DNA from: Acidobacteriota bacterium
GTDB taxonomy: Bacteria > Acidobacteriota > Vicinamibacteria > Vicinamibacterales > UBA8438
Direction: 5' to 3'
Assembly: GCA_026708265.1 (NCBI GenBank)
Contig: JAPOVI010000121.1
Span: 1 to 64,000 of the forward strand
Length of the DNA: 64,000 bases
In this document: piece by piece, positions 34,917-43,926 of the stretch
Layout: each line of letters starts with the position of its first letter
Position numbering within the stretch: position 1 is the first letter of the stretch
Program-made: the position numbers and the translations under genes
The notes under the pieces: generated by a model
What the model was told of the DNA's origin: nothing
Database searches by the model: none
What the model saw: the letters and a program-made list of their open reading frames with translations, nothing else

Positions 34917-35905
34917 TCCTCTCGCGCAACGCGGAAGACCTCTACTGGATGGGCCGCTACCTGGAGCGGACGGAGCATCTCTGCCGGCTCCTGAGCTGCC
35001 AGGTCGAGACCCTCGTCGACCGGCCGGTGCGGGAGATCAACTTCGGCTGGCGGCGCATCTACGACTCGCTGAGCCGCCGGCCGCCGGGGCCCGCCATCTA
35101 CTTCGCGGCGAGCGACGACGAAGAGGACGACGACTACACCCTGGCCGACTCGTTCACCCTGGCCGACGACCTCACGTTCGAGCCGACGAATCCCGACGCC
35201 GTGCGTTCCGGGCTCGCCCGCGCGCGCGAGAACGCCCGGCAGGTGCGGCACCGCGTCAGCGGCGAGACGTGGACCTGCCTGAACGAAACCTGGCTCGGCT
35301 TCCGGGCCCGCACCATCGAGGAGATCTGGAAGGCCGCGCCCGAGGCCTTCTACGTGGGCGTCGCCCACGAGCTGAACACGCTCGCCGGCGTGGCGCAGAC
35401 GACGATGTACCGGGACGAAGGCTGGCGCTTCCTGCAGCTCGGAAGGTTCACGGAGCGCGCCCAGTTGACCATCGCGCTGCTGCTCGCCCAACTCTCCCTG
35501 GTCCGGGCGGAACCGCGAGCCTCAATCGAGGCCGACTGGTCGAGCCTGTTGCGGATCTGCCAGGCCGTCGACGCCTACGCGCAGTGTCACGGCGTCGAGA
35601 TCGTCGCCGACCGGGTGCTGGACCTGCTGGCGGGCGACGTGCTGCTGCCCCGCTCCCTGTGCCGCGCGCTCGATGGCGCCGCCGGCACCCTGGACGCCGC
35701 CGCGCTCGGCCCGGGCCCCATCGCCGAGGCGAGGCAGCTGGCGCACGACCTGGCCGCCACGACGCGCCGCCGCTGGCCGCGGCGGCCGAGCCTGGACGAC
35801 CGCGCGGATCGCCTCCGCCACATGCAGCGCGAGTGCCGTGCGCTGCACGACCTGGTGTACGCCGCCTACATCGGCTACGAGGCCGAGGGCGCCCCCGTCC
35901 GCTAG
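34913..35905 (+). CDS. Alpha-E domain protein (DUF403)
   Basis: A 330-residue helical protein beginning MILSRNAEDLYWMGRYLERT, the hallmark of alpha-E proteins (conserved Arg-Asn, Trp-Met-Gly-Arg-Tyr, Glu-Arg). It contains WRFLQLGRFTERAQLT and ends with REC-RALHDLVYAAY. An acidic insert (DDEEDDDYTLAD) lies around residue 65. It is always paired with the ATP-grasp partner encoded just upstream. The precise substrate is unknown. Confidence 0.88.
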   Translation: MILSRNAEDLYWMGRYLERTEHLCRLLSCQVETLVDRPVREINFGWRRIYDSLSRRPPGPAIYFAASDDEEDDDYTLADSFTLADDLTFEPTNPDAVRSGLARARENARQVRHRVSGETWTCLNETWLGFRARTIEEIWKAAPEAFYVGVAHELNTLAGVAQTTMYRDEGWRFLQLGRFTERAQLTIALLLAQLSLVRAEPRASIEADWSSLLRICQAVDAYAQCHGVEIVADRVLDLLAGDVLLPRSLCRALDGAAGTLDAAALGPGPIAEARQLAHDLAATTRRRWPRRPSLDDRADRLRHMQRECRALHDLVYAAYIGYEAEGAPVR

Positions 35906-35940
35906 CGCCCGCGGCGGACCTGCGGAAACGGAGAGCAGCC

Positions 35941-37230
35941 ATGAACGAACTTGCCACCGCCGAGTTCCGGTTCGTGTTCAACACCCTGTCGTTCCTCATC
36001 TGGGGTGCGCTGGTGATGTGGATGTGCGCCGGCTTCACCATGCTCGAGTCGGGGTCCGTGCGCACGAAGAACGCCTCCGTCATCTGCCTCAAGAACATCG
36101 GACTCTATGCGATCGCCGGTCTCGCCTTCTACGTCATCGGCTACAACCTGATGTACGTCGACGTCGCGGGGTGGATCGGCTCCGTCTCCTTCCTGTACGG
36201 CCCGTCGGCCGACGAGGTGGCGCTGGTGGCGGGCGACGAGAGTGCGCGCGCCGCGGTGGTCGCGACCGACTACGCGGTCATGTCCGACTGGTTCTTCCAG
36301 ATGGTGTTCGTGGCGACGGCGGCGTCGATCGTCTCCGGCGCGCTGGCCGAGCGCGTCCGGATCTGGTCGTTCTTCGTGTTCACGCTGGTCCTCACGGGCG
36401 TCATCTACCCGATCGTCGGCGCCTGGACGTGGGGCGGCGGCTGGCTGGGGGCGCTCGGCTTCCAGGACTTCGCCGGCTCGACCATCGTGCACGGCACCGG
36501 CGGGTGGGCGGCGCTGGCGGGCGCGCTCGTCGTCGGGCCGCGGCGGGGCAAGTTCCGTGCGGACGGCACGGTCCTCATGACGCCTCCCTCAAACGTTCCC
36601 GTCGTGACGCTGGGCGTGTTCATCCTGTGGTTCGGGTGGTTCGGCTTCAACGGCGGCTCGCAACTCGCGCTGGCGAGCGCGGCCGACGTCGTCGCCATGA
36701 GCCACGTGCTCGTCAACACCAACCTCGCGGCGGCGGCCGGGGTCATCGCGGCCATCGCCGTCTCGCGGCCGATCCTCGGGCGCGTCGACCTGCTGGCGGG
36801 CCTGAACGGCGCCATCGCGGGGCTGGTGGCGATCACCGCGGGACCGACCTTCACGACCCACTACTGGGCGATCCTGATTGGAGCCCTGGGGGCCGTCATC
36901 TGCACGGCGGGCCTGAAGCTCCTCGAGCGCGTGCGGGTGGACGACGTGGTCGGCGCCGTGCCCGCCCACCTCTTCGCCGGCATCTGGGGCACGCTGGCGG
37001 CCAGCATCGCGGCCGGCGCCAATCCGGCGATCCAGTTGCTCGGCGTGGTCGCGATCGGGGCGTTCGCCTTCGCCGCTTCGTGGCTGACCTGGATCGCCAT
37101 CGACCGGACGATGGGCGCCCGCGTGTCGCGCCAGGTGGAGCAACTCGGGGGGGACGTCGCGGACCTGGGAATGGAGGCCTATCCGGAGTTCGTGCTCATG
37201 CCGGAGCCGGACGAGGCGGCGGCCGAGTAG
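35941..37230 (+). CDS. amtB: Ammonium transporter AmtB
   Basis: A 429-residue inner-membrane ammonium channel with 11-12 helices. The twin pore histidines lie in IVHGTGGWAAL and VPAHLFAGIWGTL; MCAGFTMLESGSVRTKN matches the conserved second helix start, and FGWFGFNGGSQLAL the NPG-like core. There is no signal peptide-type first helix and no GlnK gene nearby. It starts 35 nt after the alpha-E gene. The TAG stop is the first bases of a dispersed repeat copy. Confidence 0.93.
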   Translation: MNELATAEFRFVFNTLSFLIWGALVMWMCAGFTMLESGSVRTKNASVICLKNIGLYAIAGLAFYVIGYNLMYVDVAGWIGSVSFLYGPSADEVALVAGDESARAAVVATDYAVMSDWFFQMVFVATAASIVSGALAERVRIWSFFVFTLVLTGVIYPIVGAWTWGGGWLGALGFQDFAGSTIVHGTGGWAALAGALVVGPRRGKFRADGTVLMTPPSNVPVVTLGVFILWFGWFGFNGGSQLALASAADVVAMSHVLVNTNLAAAAGVIAAIAVSRPILGRVDLLAGLNGAIAGLVAITAGPTFTTHYWAILIGALGAVICTAGLKLLERVRVDDVVGAVPAHLFAGIWGTLAASIAAGANPAIQLLGVVAIGAFAFAASWLTWIAIDRTMGARVSRQVEQLGGDVADLGMEAYPEFVLMPEPDEAAAE

Positions 37231-37334
37231 GAGTCCGCGCCGTAGGACGGCCCCCGACTCCTGGAGGGTTGGTTGGCCACCTGGCGGAGGCCGCAGCGCG
37301 ACCCTGCGGTCGCGGCGACGAAGGGTGGTCAGGA
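37228..37334 (+). repeat. Dispersed palindromic repeat at the amtB stop codon
   Basis: Starts with TAGGAGTCCGCGCCG, where TAG is the amtB stop, then GGTTGGTTGGCCACC, GCGGAGGCCGCAGCGCGACC and GGTCGCGGCGACGAAGGGTGG. It matches the 102-bp unit of the array at 32131. Confidence 0.85.
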
Positions 37335-37396
37335 GTGCGCGGGCGCGAACGCTGGCCCCGGCGGTCGCTTCGGAGCCGGTCGGAGGGATCCGTCCG

Positions 37397-37738
37397 TCAG
37401 CCGGTCACGACGAGCGCCGCCTCGCGCGAGTCCTTGATCGGGATGATGCGGTCGAATCCGCTGATGCGGAAGACCTCGTGGATGTGGTCCTTCATCGCGC
37501 AGAGCACGAGCGTGCCGCTGCTCCCCTGCAGCTTCTTGGCCGCAATCAGCAACACCCGCATGCCGGAGCTGCTGATGAAGTTGAGGCGGCTGAAGTCGAT
37601 CACCAGCCGCTGCTCGCCGCCGGCAATGCGCTCCATGACCAAGGCCTCGAACGAGCGCGCGTTCGCGCTGTCGAGGCGGCCGACCGGCAGCAGGATCAGC
37701 GTCTCGTCGGAACGTTCCTCGGCGACTTCGATGTCCAT
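37397..37738 (-). CDS. STAS-domain anti-sigma factor antagonist (RsbV-like)
   Basis: A 113-residue single STAS domain that would bind the RsbW-like kinase when unphosphorylated. LVIDFSRLNFISSSGMRVLL carries the phosphorylatable Ser57 in the SSSG loop (replacing DSSG). Last gene of the partner-switching operon: phosphatase, kinase, antagonist, on the minus strand. No sigma factor is encoded in the window. Confidence 0.87.
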   Translation of the reverse strand: MDIEVAEERSDETLILLPVGRLDSANARSFEALVMERIAGGEQRLVIDFSRLNFISSSGMRVLLIAAKKLQGSSGTLVLCAMKDHIHEVFRISGFDRIIPIKDSREAALVVTG

Positions 37739-37765
37739 GCGACCACCCCGCCACGCGCCTCGCCC

Positions 37766-37803
37766 GCCATTCGTCGCCTGACGGCTCCGCCTCGGGCCCA
37801 GCG
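37766..37803 (-). repeat. Partial copy of the dispersed repeat
   Basis: GCCCGCCATTCGTCGCC and GGCTCCGCCTCGGGCCC correspond to the distal end of the element in reverse. It lies between the STAS and RsbW-like genes. Confidence 0.6.
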
Positions 37804-37842
37804 AAGCCTACGGCAGTCCGCGACCTTCCACGGCGCGGATCG

Positions 37843-38274
37843 CTACGCAGCGACGGCCAGGTTCCGCTCCATCGTCAGGTGGTTCCTGCCGGCGGTGAAC
37901 TCGTAGCGCACGCGGTCCGCCATCGACTTCACCAGATGCAGGCCCAGATTGTCGGCGCTGCGTTCCTCCAGCGGCGACTCGATGTCGGCGGCTCCGGCGT
38001 GTCGCGTCGGATCGAACGGCGCGGCGTTGTCCGTCAGGGTCAGAACCAGCCGGTCGTCGTCGACCCGGAGACCGATCTCGATCCGCGGCTCGGCAACGCC
38101 GGCGAACCCGTGCGTCACCGCGTTGGCGATCAACTCGTCGAGGGCCAGGTTGACGGCATAGACCTGCGGCTCCGCAAGACCGTTCGCGTCCCCGAACTCC
38201 TCGACGATCCTCGACACGTTGCCTACGCCGGACAGGCGGGGCGCGACCGAAACGCGAAGGTCGTTGAACGTCAT
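37843..38274 (-). CDS. RsbW-like serine kinase/anti-sigma ATP-binding protein
   Basis: A 143-residue GHKL ATPase. The N-box reads LALDELIANAVTHGF (Glu and Asn for Mg-ATP), then LTLTDNAAPFDP (G1-box Asp with the first Gly changed), and NLGLHLVKSMADRVRYE (G2 region). It would phosphorylate the STAS partner and sequester an unseen sigma factor or effector. AAAGGGA precedes the ATG. A full repeat copy separates it from the upstream phosphatase gene. Confidence 0.87.
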   Translation of the reverse strand: MTFNDLRVSVAPRLSGVGNVSRIVEEFGDANGLAEPQVYAVNLALDELIANAVTHGFAGVAEPRIEIGLRVDDDRLVLTLTDNAAPFDPTRHAGAADIESPLEERSADNLGLHLVKSMADRVRYEFTAGRNHLTMERNLAVAA

Positions 38275-38366
38275 TGGACAATTCCCTTTCGTACTCTAGC
38301 AGTGCGGGCCCGAGCCGCACAACCGGTCCCGCCGGGGGCTTCCGCCCGGCAGGAGCCGCTCCACCT

Positions 38367-38488
38367 GGCCCGCCATTCGTCGCCGCGACCGCCGGGTCGC
38401 GCCGCGGCCTCCGCTCGGCGCCCAACCCAATCCTTCAGTGAGTCTGCGCCTCCCGTGGGAGGCGGCGCCGTTCTACGGCGCGGACTCC
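38367..38488 (-). repeat. Dispersed palindromic repeat, full copy in reverse
   Basis: Nearly identical over about 120 bp, in reverse orientation, to 16594-16716, including the GAGTCCGCGCCGTAGAACGG arm. On the minus strand that arm encodes the final ESAP and TAG stop of the RsbU-like gene. Confidence 0.88.
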
Positions 38489-41016
38489 TGCTGCCGGCGC
38501 AGGACGAGGCAGGTCATGTCGTCCGCGGCCGGCATGCCGGCCGAGAAGGTCCCAATCTCGCGCCACGCGTGGTGCACGACCTCCGAGGGCGTCCTGCCCG
38601 CCGTGCCGACCAGCGCGGCCTCCAGCCGGTCCTTGCCGAACAGCTCCCCGCTGCCGTTCACCGCGTCGGTCAAACCGTCCGTGTACAGGAACAGGGTCTC
38701 CCCGGGCTGCAGCACCTGCCGCCGGCTCGCGTACGGGAACTCCTCCATCACTCCCATGGCCAGGCCTCCCGTTGCCGGCAGGGTCCGGCAGACGTCGTCG
38801 GCACCTATCAGGTAGGCCGGGTCGTGGCCCGCACAGACGTACTCGATGGCCCCCGCCTCGGGATCGACGACGGCCAGCATGGCGGTCACGAACAGGCCCA
38901 TGGGGTTCTGGCGGCAGACCCGGTCGTTCGCCGCGCTGGTGACCGCGTCGATGCCGTCGCACTCGGCGAACGCCGCCTTGATGGCGGCCTGCGAGGCGGC
39001 CATGAACAGCGCGGCAGCGACCCCCTTGCCCGACACGTCCCCGACGACGAGACAGCGGCGGCCGGGCGCCGGCTCGGTGACGTCGACGAAGTCGCCGCCG
39101 ACCCTCTGCGCCGGGGTCATCCGCGCGCAGGCGGAGAAGACGCCCATCTCGACCGTCCCCTCGCGTACGAGCGCGGCCTGCACGACCTTGGCCATCTCCA
39201 GGTCCTGCTCCATCGCTTCCTTCGCGACCCGCAGGTTGTGGTTGCTCTCCTCCAGGTCCCGCGTGCGCTCCGAGACCAGCATCTCGAGCTGTTCCTCGCG
39301 GTTGAAGACCTGCACGGTCATGGCCGTGAAGACGCGCGCCAGGCTGCCGATCTCGTCCTGCCGGCGCAGCACCTCCTCCATCTCCTCGTCCTCGGGCTGG
39401 TTGCCCGCCTCGACCTGCCGCGCCGCGTCGGCGATGACCTCGATCGGGTGCGTCAGCCACCGCGTGCCCCAGGCCGCCGCGAAGGCGGTGAGCCCGAGCA
39501 GCGCGAACGCAATCAGCGTCGTGTTCAGCGCCTCCCCCTGCACGGTGAGCGCGATGTCGTCCAGGCTCACCGAGATGGCGAGGCCGCCGATCGGAATGCC
39601 CCCCGTGTTGATGAGGGGCGACGCGACCCAGATGCCGCGATCCTCGGGCGCCAGGAGGCTGAGGGCCGAGGCGCTCACGACGCGGCCCTGCTCCAGCGCC
39701 GAGGACATGACCGACTCCACCCGGCCCCCGAACGCGCTGGCGGCGCCCGAGGCGCCCGGGGCGGCCAGCTCCGCTCGCGGCGCCGCGGCGGTAACGTCCC
39801 CTTCCAGGTTGACGACCCAGAGCGCCTCCAGGTTCCGCGAGCGCACCAGGACATCGGCCTCGCGCTGGTAGACGGAGTAGAGCAAGTTGCCGGCGCTGCT
39901 CTCGATGGGGATCCCGACCTGCGACAGGCGCGACCCGTCCGCAGCGGCAACGGCCACGTATTTGTAGACGGCGCCGTCGGAGACGCGTGGAGCGGAGGCG
40001 TGCTCGAGGAGCGGTTCCGACCCGTCGAGCAGCGCCCCGTAGTCGTCGAAGTACGGCACCTCGCCCCCCGCGGACGGATCCGTTGCCGCCACGCTCGAAT
40101 AGACGGGCTCTCCGTTGCCGTCCACGACGCGGATCTCGCCTATCGCGGTCGTCGAGACGATGCGGGCCAGTCTCTGGTCGATCTCCGCCGCGGACCACTC
40201 GGCCGCCTCGGCGGCCGACACGAAGCGGTCGACGATGGTCGCCTGCACCGCCATGTGCTGGCCCAGAATGCCCTCGATGACGGCCGAGACGTCCGCCCGC
40301 TGCGACGTGTAGACGTTGGTCAGGATCTCCTGCTCGCCGAAGACCAGCGCGTTGCCGATCTGCACGATCCGCCGCCTGTCGACGCCGCCGACGCCGACAT
40401 ACTTGTAGACCTCCTGATCGATCTCCCGCACCTGCGCCGGCTGCGTGATGAAGTCGTCCCCGCCCGGCGGCGCGGCGAGCAGCACGTAGAACTTCGACGC
40501 CTGCGGCTGAACCGCCGGGTCCGGATCGAACTGGAACGGGATCAGCTCGCCGCGATCGTCGCGCACGTTGGTGAGGTAGGAGAAGCCGGCCTCGTTGGTG
40601 ATCCAGAACTCGTCGAGCACCGTGTTGGCGGTGATGTCCTCGAGGATGCGGATGACGCGCGGGGGGTCGAAGCCGGCCTGCTCCGCCGCGTCGACCAGGT
40701 GAGCGGCGATGCGCGCCTGGGCGATCATCTGCCCGTCGAGCGTGGCATCGAGCGTGCGGGCGACGTTGGCCAGCGAGATTTCGCCCATCTCCGCGAAGCT
40801 CGCCGAGAGCAGCTCCGCGAGGTGCGTGGCGGCTCCCTCCGCCTCGTCACGCAGCACCGTGGCCGCGTTGTAGAGCAGCGTGGCCGACGTCGCGGTGATC
40901 GTCACGGCGAGCAGGACGGCCAGCGCCAGGAAGCCGCGGACCGCCAGCCGCATGCGCGCCGGGGTCCGCCACGCCTCGAGGGACCGGGATAGCACCCCGC
41001 CGTTGGACTTCGCCAT
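38473..41016 (-). CDS. RsbU-like PP2C (SpoIIE) phosphatase with membrane sensor
   Basis: An 847-residue membrane protein. The first helix is at about 26-48 (LALAVLLAVTITATSATLLY), a large extracytoplasmic dCache-like sensor follows to about 500, then a second helix (TTLIAFALLGLTAFAAAW), a HAMP-like segment (ITHPIEVIADAARQVE-type), a short coiled coil (LEESNHNLRVAKEAMEQDLE) and a SpoIIE phosphatase domain with GGDFVDV, VGDVSGKGVAAALFMA and ADDMTCLVL (metal Asp residues). It would dephosphorylate the STAS partner on sensing an external signal. Its last four residues come from a repeat element. Confidence 0.9.
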   Translation of the reverse strand: MAKSNGGVLSRSLEAWRTPARMRLAVRGFLALAVLLAVTITATSATLLYNAATVLRDEAEGAATHLAELLSASFAEMGEISLANVARTLDATLDGQMIAQARIAAHLVDAAEQAGFDPPRVIRILEDITANTVLDEFWITNEAGFSYLTNVRDDRGELIPFQFDPDPAVQPQASKFYVLLAAPPGGDDFITQPAQVREIDQEVYKYVGVGGVDRRRIVQIGNALVFGEQEILTNVYTSQRADVSAVIEGILGQHMAVQATIVDRFVSAAEAAEWSAAEIDQRLARIVSTTAIGEIRVVDGNGEPVYSSVAATDPSAGGEVPYFDDYGALLDGSEPLLEHASAPRVSDGAVYKYVAVAAADGSRLSQVGIPIESSAGNLLYSVYQREADVLVRSRNLEALWVVNLEGDVTAAAPRAELAAPGASGAASAFGGRVESVMSSALEQGRVVSASALSLLAPEDRGIWVASPLINTGGIPIGGLAISVSLDDIALTVQGEALNTTLIAFALLGLTAFAAAWGTRWLTHPIEVIADAARQVEAGNQPEDEEMEEVLRRQDEIGSLARVFTAMTVQVFNREEQLEMLVSERTRDLEESNHNLRVAKEAMEQDLEMAKVVQAALVREGTVEMGVFSACARMTPAQRVGGDFVDVTEPAPGRRCLVVGDVSGKGVAAALFMAASQAAIKAAFAECDGIDAVTSAANDRVCRQNPMGLFVTAMLAVVDPEAGAIEYVCAGHDPAYLIGADDVCRTLPATGGLAMGVMEEFPYASRRQVLQPGETLFLYTDGLTDAVNGSGELFGKDRLEAALVGTAGRTPSEVVHHAWREIGTFSAGMPAADDMTCLVLRRQQESAP

Positions 41017-41055
41017 GTCTTCGACCTTCTGAGCGCGCTGGGCGTCGCGTTCTGC

Positions 41056-41070
41056 GGGCGCAAGCTCCTA
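41056..41070 (-). repeat. Repeat arm at the Tsx-like gene stop codon
   Basis: On the minus strand TAGGAGCTTGCGCCC begins with the TAG stop of the upstream gene. It matches the first 14 bases of the arm at 1-53. Confidence 0.7.
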
Positions 41071-41916
41071 GAGGCGCCAGATCACGAGGAACTGCGCCAC
41101 GTTGTCGCTGCCGTCCGCCCCGAGCTTGTTGCCCCAGTACTGGTACTCCACGCCGACGAAGAGCTCGTTGCCGGTCCCGTTCAACGCCTTGCTCAGGTCC
41201 CACGTGAGCTGCGGCTGGGCGAGCACCCAGCTCTTCACCTCGCCGCCGGCGGGCTTGATCGTCGTCGCGCCGATGTACTCCGCGTGGCCGGTGAAGAGGA
41301 ACGACTGACTGCCGATGTCGAAGACGGCTCCCCAGTTGACGTCGAACATGAAGCTGTCGCTGGTCCGGGGGGCAGCCCCGGGGCCGACGCCGTCGCTGGC
41401 GTTCAGGAACGCGGTGATGTCGGTGTTGAGGAACAGGAAGCCGGGGACGTCCCAGGCCAGGCGGACCCCGGGCAGATACTTCATGAAGTTCGCGTCGGCA
41501 TCGAAATTGATGCCGCCGATCAGCGCGATGTCGCGCACCGGCCCGCCCCCGACGGTCCGGCCCGTCAGCTTGCTGAGGCTCAGCGTCGGATACCACTCGC
41601 CGTAGAGGTCCAAATCGTTGAAGCCGTCGCTCAACTGGTCGTCCAGGAAATCGATGAAGAAGAAGCTGTCGCCGTACGACCAGCTCATGGCCTGCTGGAT
41701 CGTGAGAATCGACGTCGGGCTCTGTCGTCCCGTGAACGGATTCGTCAGCCGGCCGTACTGATAGTGGAACTCCATCTGCGCGGAGGCGCACGACGCAGCG
41801 GCCAGCCACAAGGCCGCCGTCGTCGCAGCGCGGCGCAGACCGCGCCCGAGTGCGCGCCGCGGCACGCGGGCGGACGCCCGCACGGGCGGAAGCGCAAGTC
41901 TGGTCAACCGTGCCAT
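41068..41916 (-). CDS. Tsx-like outer-membrane channel protein
   Basis: A 282-residue protein with a long signal peptide (Arg-rich start, AALWLAAASCASAQ) and a beta-barrel: alternating strands from MEFHYQYGRL, WSYGDSFFFIDFLDD (as in Tsx, the nucleoside channel) to a C-terminal strand VAQFLVIWRL ending in a hydrophobic residue. It would admit nucleosides or similar small molecules. First gene of the RsbU-RsbW-STAS operon (51 nt before the phosphatase). GAGGTGA lies 6 nt before the ATG. Confidence 0.72.
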   Translation of the reverse strand: MARLTRLALPPVRASARVPRRALGRGLRRAATTAALWLAAASCASAQMEFHYQYGRLTNPFTGRQSPTSILTIQQAMSWSYGDSFFFIDFLDDQLSDGFNDLDLYGEWYPTLSLSKLTGRTVGGGPVRDIALIGGINFDADANFMKYLPGVRLAWDVPGFLFLNTDITAFLNASDGVGPGAAPRTSDSFMFDVNWGAVFDIGSQSFLFTGHAEYIGATTIKPAGGEVKSWVLAQPQLTWDLSKALNGTGNELFVGVEYQYWGNKLGADGSDNVAQFLVIWRL

Positions 41917-41939
41917 CGACGTCACCTCGTTTTCGAGCG

Positions 41940-42088
41940 CCCTTCGCGCCCGCCGGTGGCGCGCCCGGACGGGCGCGTTGGGAATCGGCGCCAGCACGAA
42001 TCGCTCCATCCGACGTGCCTGCGGCACAGGCTCCTGGCGCGCCCTGGCGGGCGCGATGGAGATCTGCGGCGCAGACTCCTGGGCCATC
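41940..42088. repeat. Cluster of dispersed repeat arms in a divergent gap
   Basis: Contains two CGCGCCC(T/G)G(G/A)CGGGCGCG hairpins with GCGTTGGG or GCGATGG ends, and GGAGATCTGCGGCGCAGACTCC (near 42059), an almost perfect palindrome. These are the same building blocks as at 11231-11310. No gene is seen in 41917-42189. Confidence 0.65.
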
Positions 42089-42189
42089 CTACCGCATAAG
42101 TTGGGGCCTCGGCCGGTGAGCCGCGCGCCACGCCCCCGCATCGCGCCATGCGCGTGATACGCTCCGGGAGGCTGGCGCAGGAGAGCGAA

Positions 42190-42960
42190 GTGGAGACCGC
42201 GTACCGCAGGCGGCGACGGCACGACCGCCGCACGACCGCGGGCCACGTGCGTCGAACCGCGACCGGCCCCGCACTCGCCGCCGCGTCGCTCGTGGCCCTG
42301 CTGCTGGCCGGGCCCACGGCGGCAGGAGCCCAGCCGCCCGCGTTCGACCCCGTCCCCGGCGCCATCACGCTGCCCGAGGTCATTCCGGTCTTCCCGCTGC
42401 CCGACGTGATGCTGTTCCCCAACGTCTCCCGGCCTCTGCACATCTTCGAGCCGCGCTATCGAGCGATGGTGGCGGATGCGCTGGCAGGCGATCGGCTGAT
42501 CGGGATGGTCACGCTCCAGCCCGGATACGAATCCGAGTACGAGGGGCGCCCACCCGTGTTCGCGATCGGTTGCGCGGGTCGGATCACGGAGGTGGAGGAG
42601 CTGCCCGACGGGCGGTACCTGATCGTCCTGCGCGGCCTGGTGAAGTTCCGAATCCTCGACGAGGATCGAAGCCGGCCCTACCGGCTGGCGCAGGTGGAGG
42701 CGCTCCCCGAACTGGTCGACGACGCGGAGCTGGCCGCCCTCGGCGAGCTCCGCGGGACACTGGAGGCGATTCTCGCCGCCGCCCGGGGCGGGGCGCCGGC
42801 GCCGGCCGCGCTGCCCGACGAGGACCTGGTCAACGGGCTCGCGCAGTACGCGCCCATCGACCCGCGCGAGCGCCAGCGCCTGCTGGAAGCGGCGGGGCCG
42901 CTGGAGCGCGCCCGGGCCCTCGTCGACCTGTTCCGGGCCCCGGCGGAGCCGCCGCGCTGA
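42190..42960 (+). CDS. Secreted LON substrate-binding-domain protein
   Basis: A 256-residue protein with a hydrophobic export segment (ALAAASLVALLLAG) ending GAQPP, followed by a stand-alone LON N-terminal domain (PVFPLPDVMLFPNVSRPLHI, IFEPRYRAMV, IGMVTLQPG) and a helical tail; no ATPase or protease domain. AGGAGAG lies 4 nt before GTG 42190. ATG 42148 would add 14 residues; GTG 42247 would give a more standard signal peptide but has no ribosome site. The function of such exported LON-domain proteins is unknown. Confidence 0.72.
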   Translation: METAYRRRRRHDRRTTAGHVRRTATGPALAAASLVALLLAGPTAAGAQPPAFDPVPGAITLPEVIPVFPLPDVMLFPNVSRPLHIFEPRYRAMVADALAGDRLIGMVTLQPGYESEYEGRPPVFAIGCAGRITEVEELPDGRYLIVLRGLVKFRILDEDRSRPYRLAQVEALPELVDDAELAALGELRGTLEAILAAARGGAPAPAALPDEDLVNGLAQYAPIDPRERQRLLEAAGPLERARALVDLFRAPAEPPR

Positions 42961-43076
42961 CGGGGGCCGTGGCGGACGACGGCCGCGCCTTCGCCGCACG
43001 CGCCTCAGGATCATAGAATGGCGCCGACCGGCCGGCGGCACGGATGGTGGGCGCCGGGCCCTCGACGAGGAACCAC

Positions 43077-43862
43077 ATGACGACATCGATGTTCACCGAG
43101 CGCGTTGCCGGCCCCGCCATCGGCGCGGGGATCGCGGGCGGCGTCGCATCCTCCGCCGCCTTCGACGCGCCGCTCGGCATGGCGCTCTCCACGGGGGTGG
43201 CGGCCGGAGCCGTCGGCCTCATCGTCCCCTTCCAGATCGCGAACGGCTGGTTCTTCGGCGCGCTCCGGCGCCGGCTCGCGGCGAGCGCCCGCGTCGTCGC
43301 GATCCTGAGCTTTCTCCTGATCACGATGCCCCTCTTCTTCGGCAGCGGCGGCCTGGCGATGGAGGGGCCGGTCGCGGACGGGCTCGAGGTGCTCCTGTTC
43401 CTGACCGGGCTGGCCGCGTTCCTGTGCGGCAGCACGGCCGCGCTGCTCGACCCGGCGCCGGCCGCCGGACCCGACACTCCCCTGCCCGCGGTGCTCTCCC
43501 CGGCGGCCATCGCCGCGGCGATCGTGACGGGCGCCGTGGTCGGCGTCGCGCTCGCGCTCGTACTCGACGCCGCCTGGTCGACGGCTGCGCTGGGCGGGCT
43601 GGCGACGGGATTGCTCGCCCTGCTGCTGCCGCTGCAGATCCGCGACGGGCGATTCACCCCGAACGTGGAGGGCCTGCAACCGGTCTGGGGGGTGGCGTTC
43701 CTGATGGTCTTCGTCTCCGCCTTCGTCGGCGTCGGCGCGCTCGGTCTCGACCGTTCAGTGCAGTTCAGCCTCGCCCTGCTGATTCTGGCCCTCGGTGCCG
43801 CCGCGTACGCGGCCGGGACGACCACGGAAGTGCTCTGCCAGGCGGAGGAGGACCGCGGCTAA
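43077..43862 (+). CDS. Multi-pass membrane protein of unknown function
   Basis: A 261-residue protein with about seven membrane helices arranged as two similar halves, each with Ala/Gly-rich helices and a LIVPFQIANGWFFG or LLLPLQIRDGRFTP segment, which suggests internal duplication. I do not recognise the family. ATG 43077 with GAGG about 8 nt upstream is preferred over ATG 43044. Next gene starts 64 nt later. Confidence 0.65.
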   Translation: MTTSMFTERVAGPAIGAGIAGGVASSAAFDAPLGMALSTGVAAGAVGLIVPFQIANGWFFGALRRRLAASARVVAILSFLLITMPLFFGSGGLAMEGPVADGLEVLLFLTGLAAFLCGSTAALLDPAPAAGPDTPLPAVLSPAAIAAAIVTGAVVGVALALVLDAAWSTAALGGLATGLLALLLPLQIRDGRFTPNVEGLQPVWGVAFLMVFVSAFVGVGALGLDRSVQFSLALLILALGAAAYAAGTTTEVLCQAEEDRG

Positions 43863-43926
43863 ACGTCGGCTCCCCGGCGCGAGCGATGCAGCGGATCAGG
43901 AGACGGGCGCGCATACGCTTGAGAGC

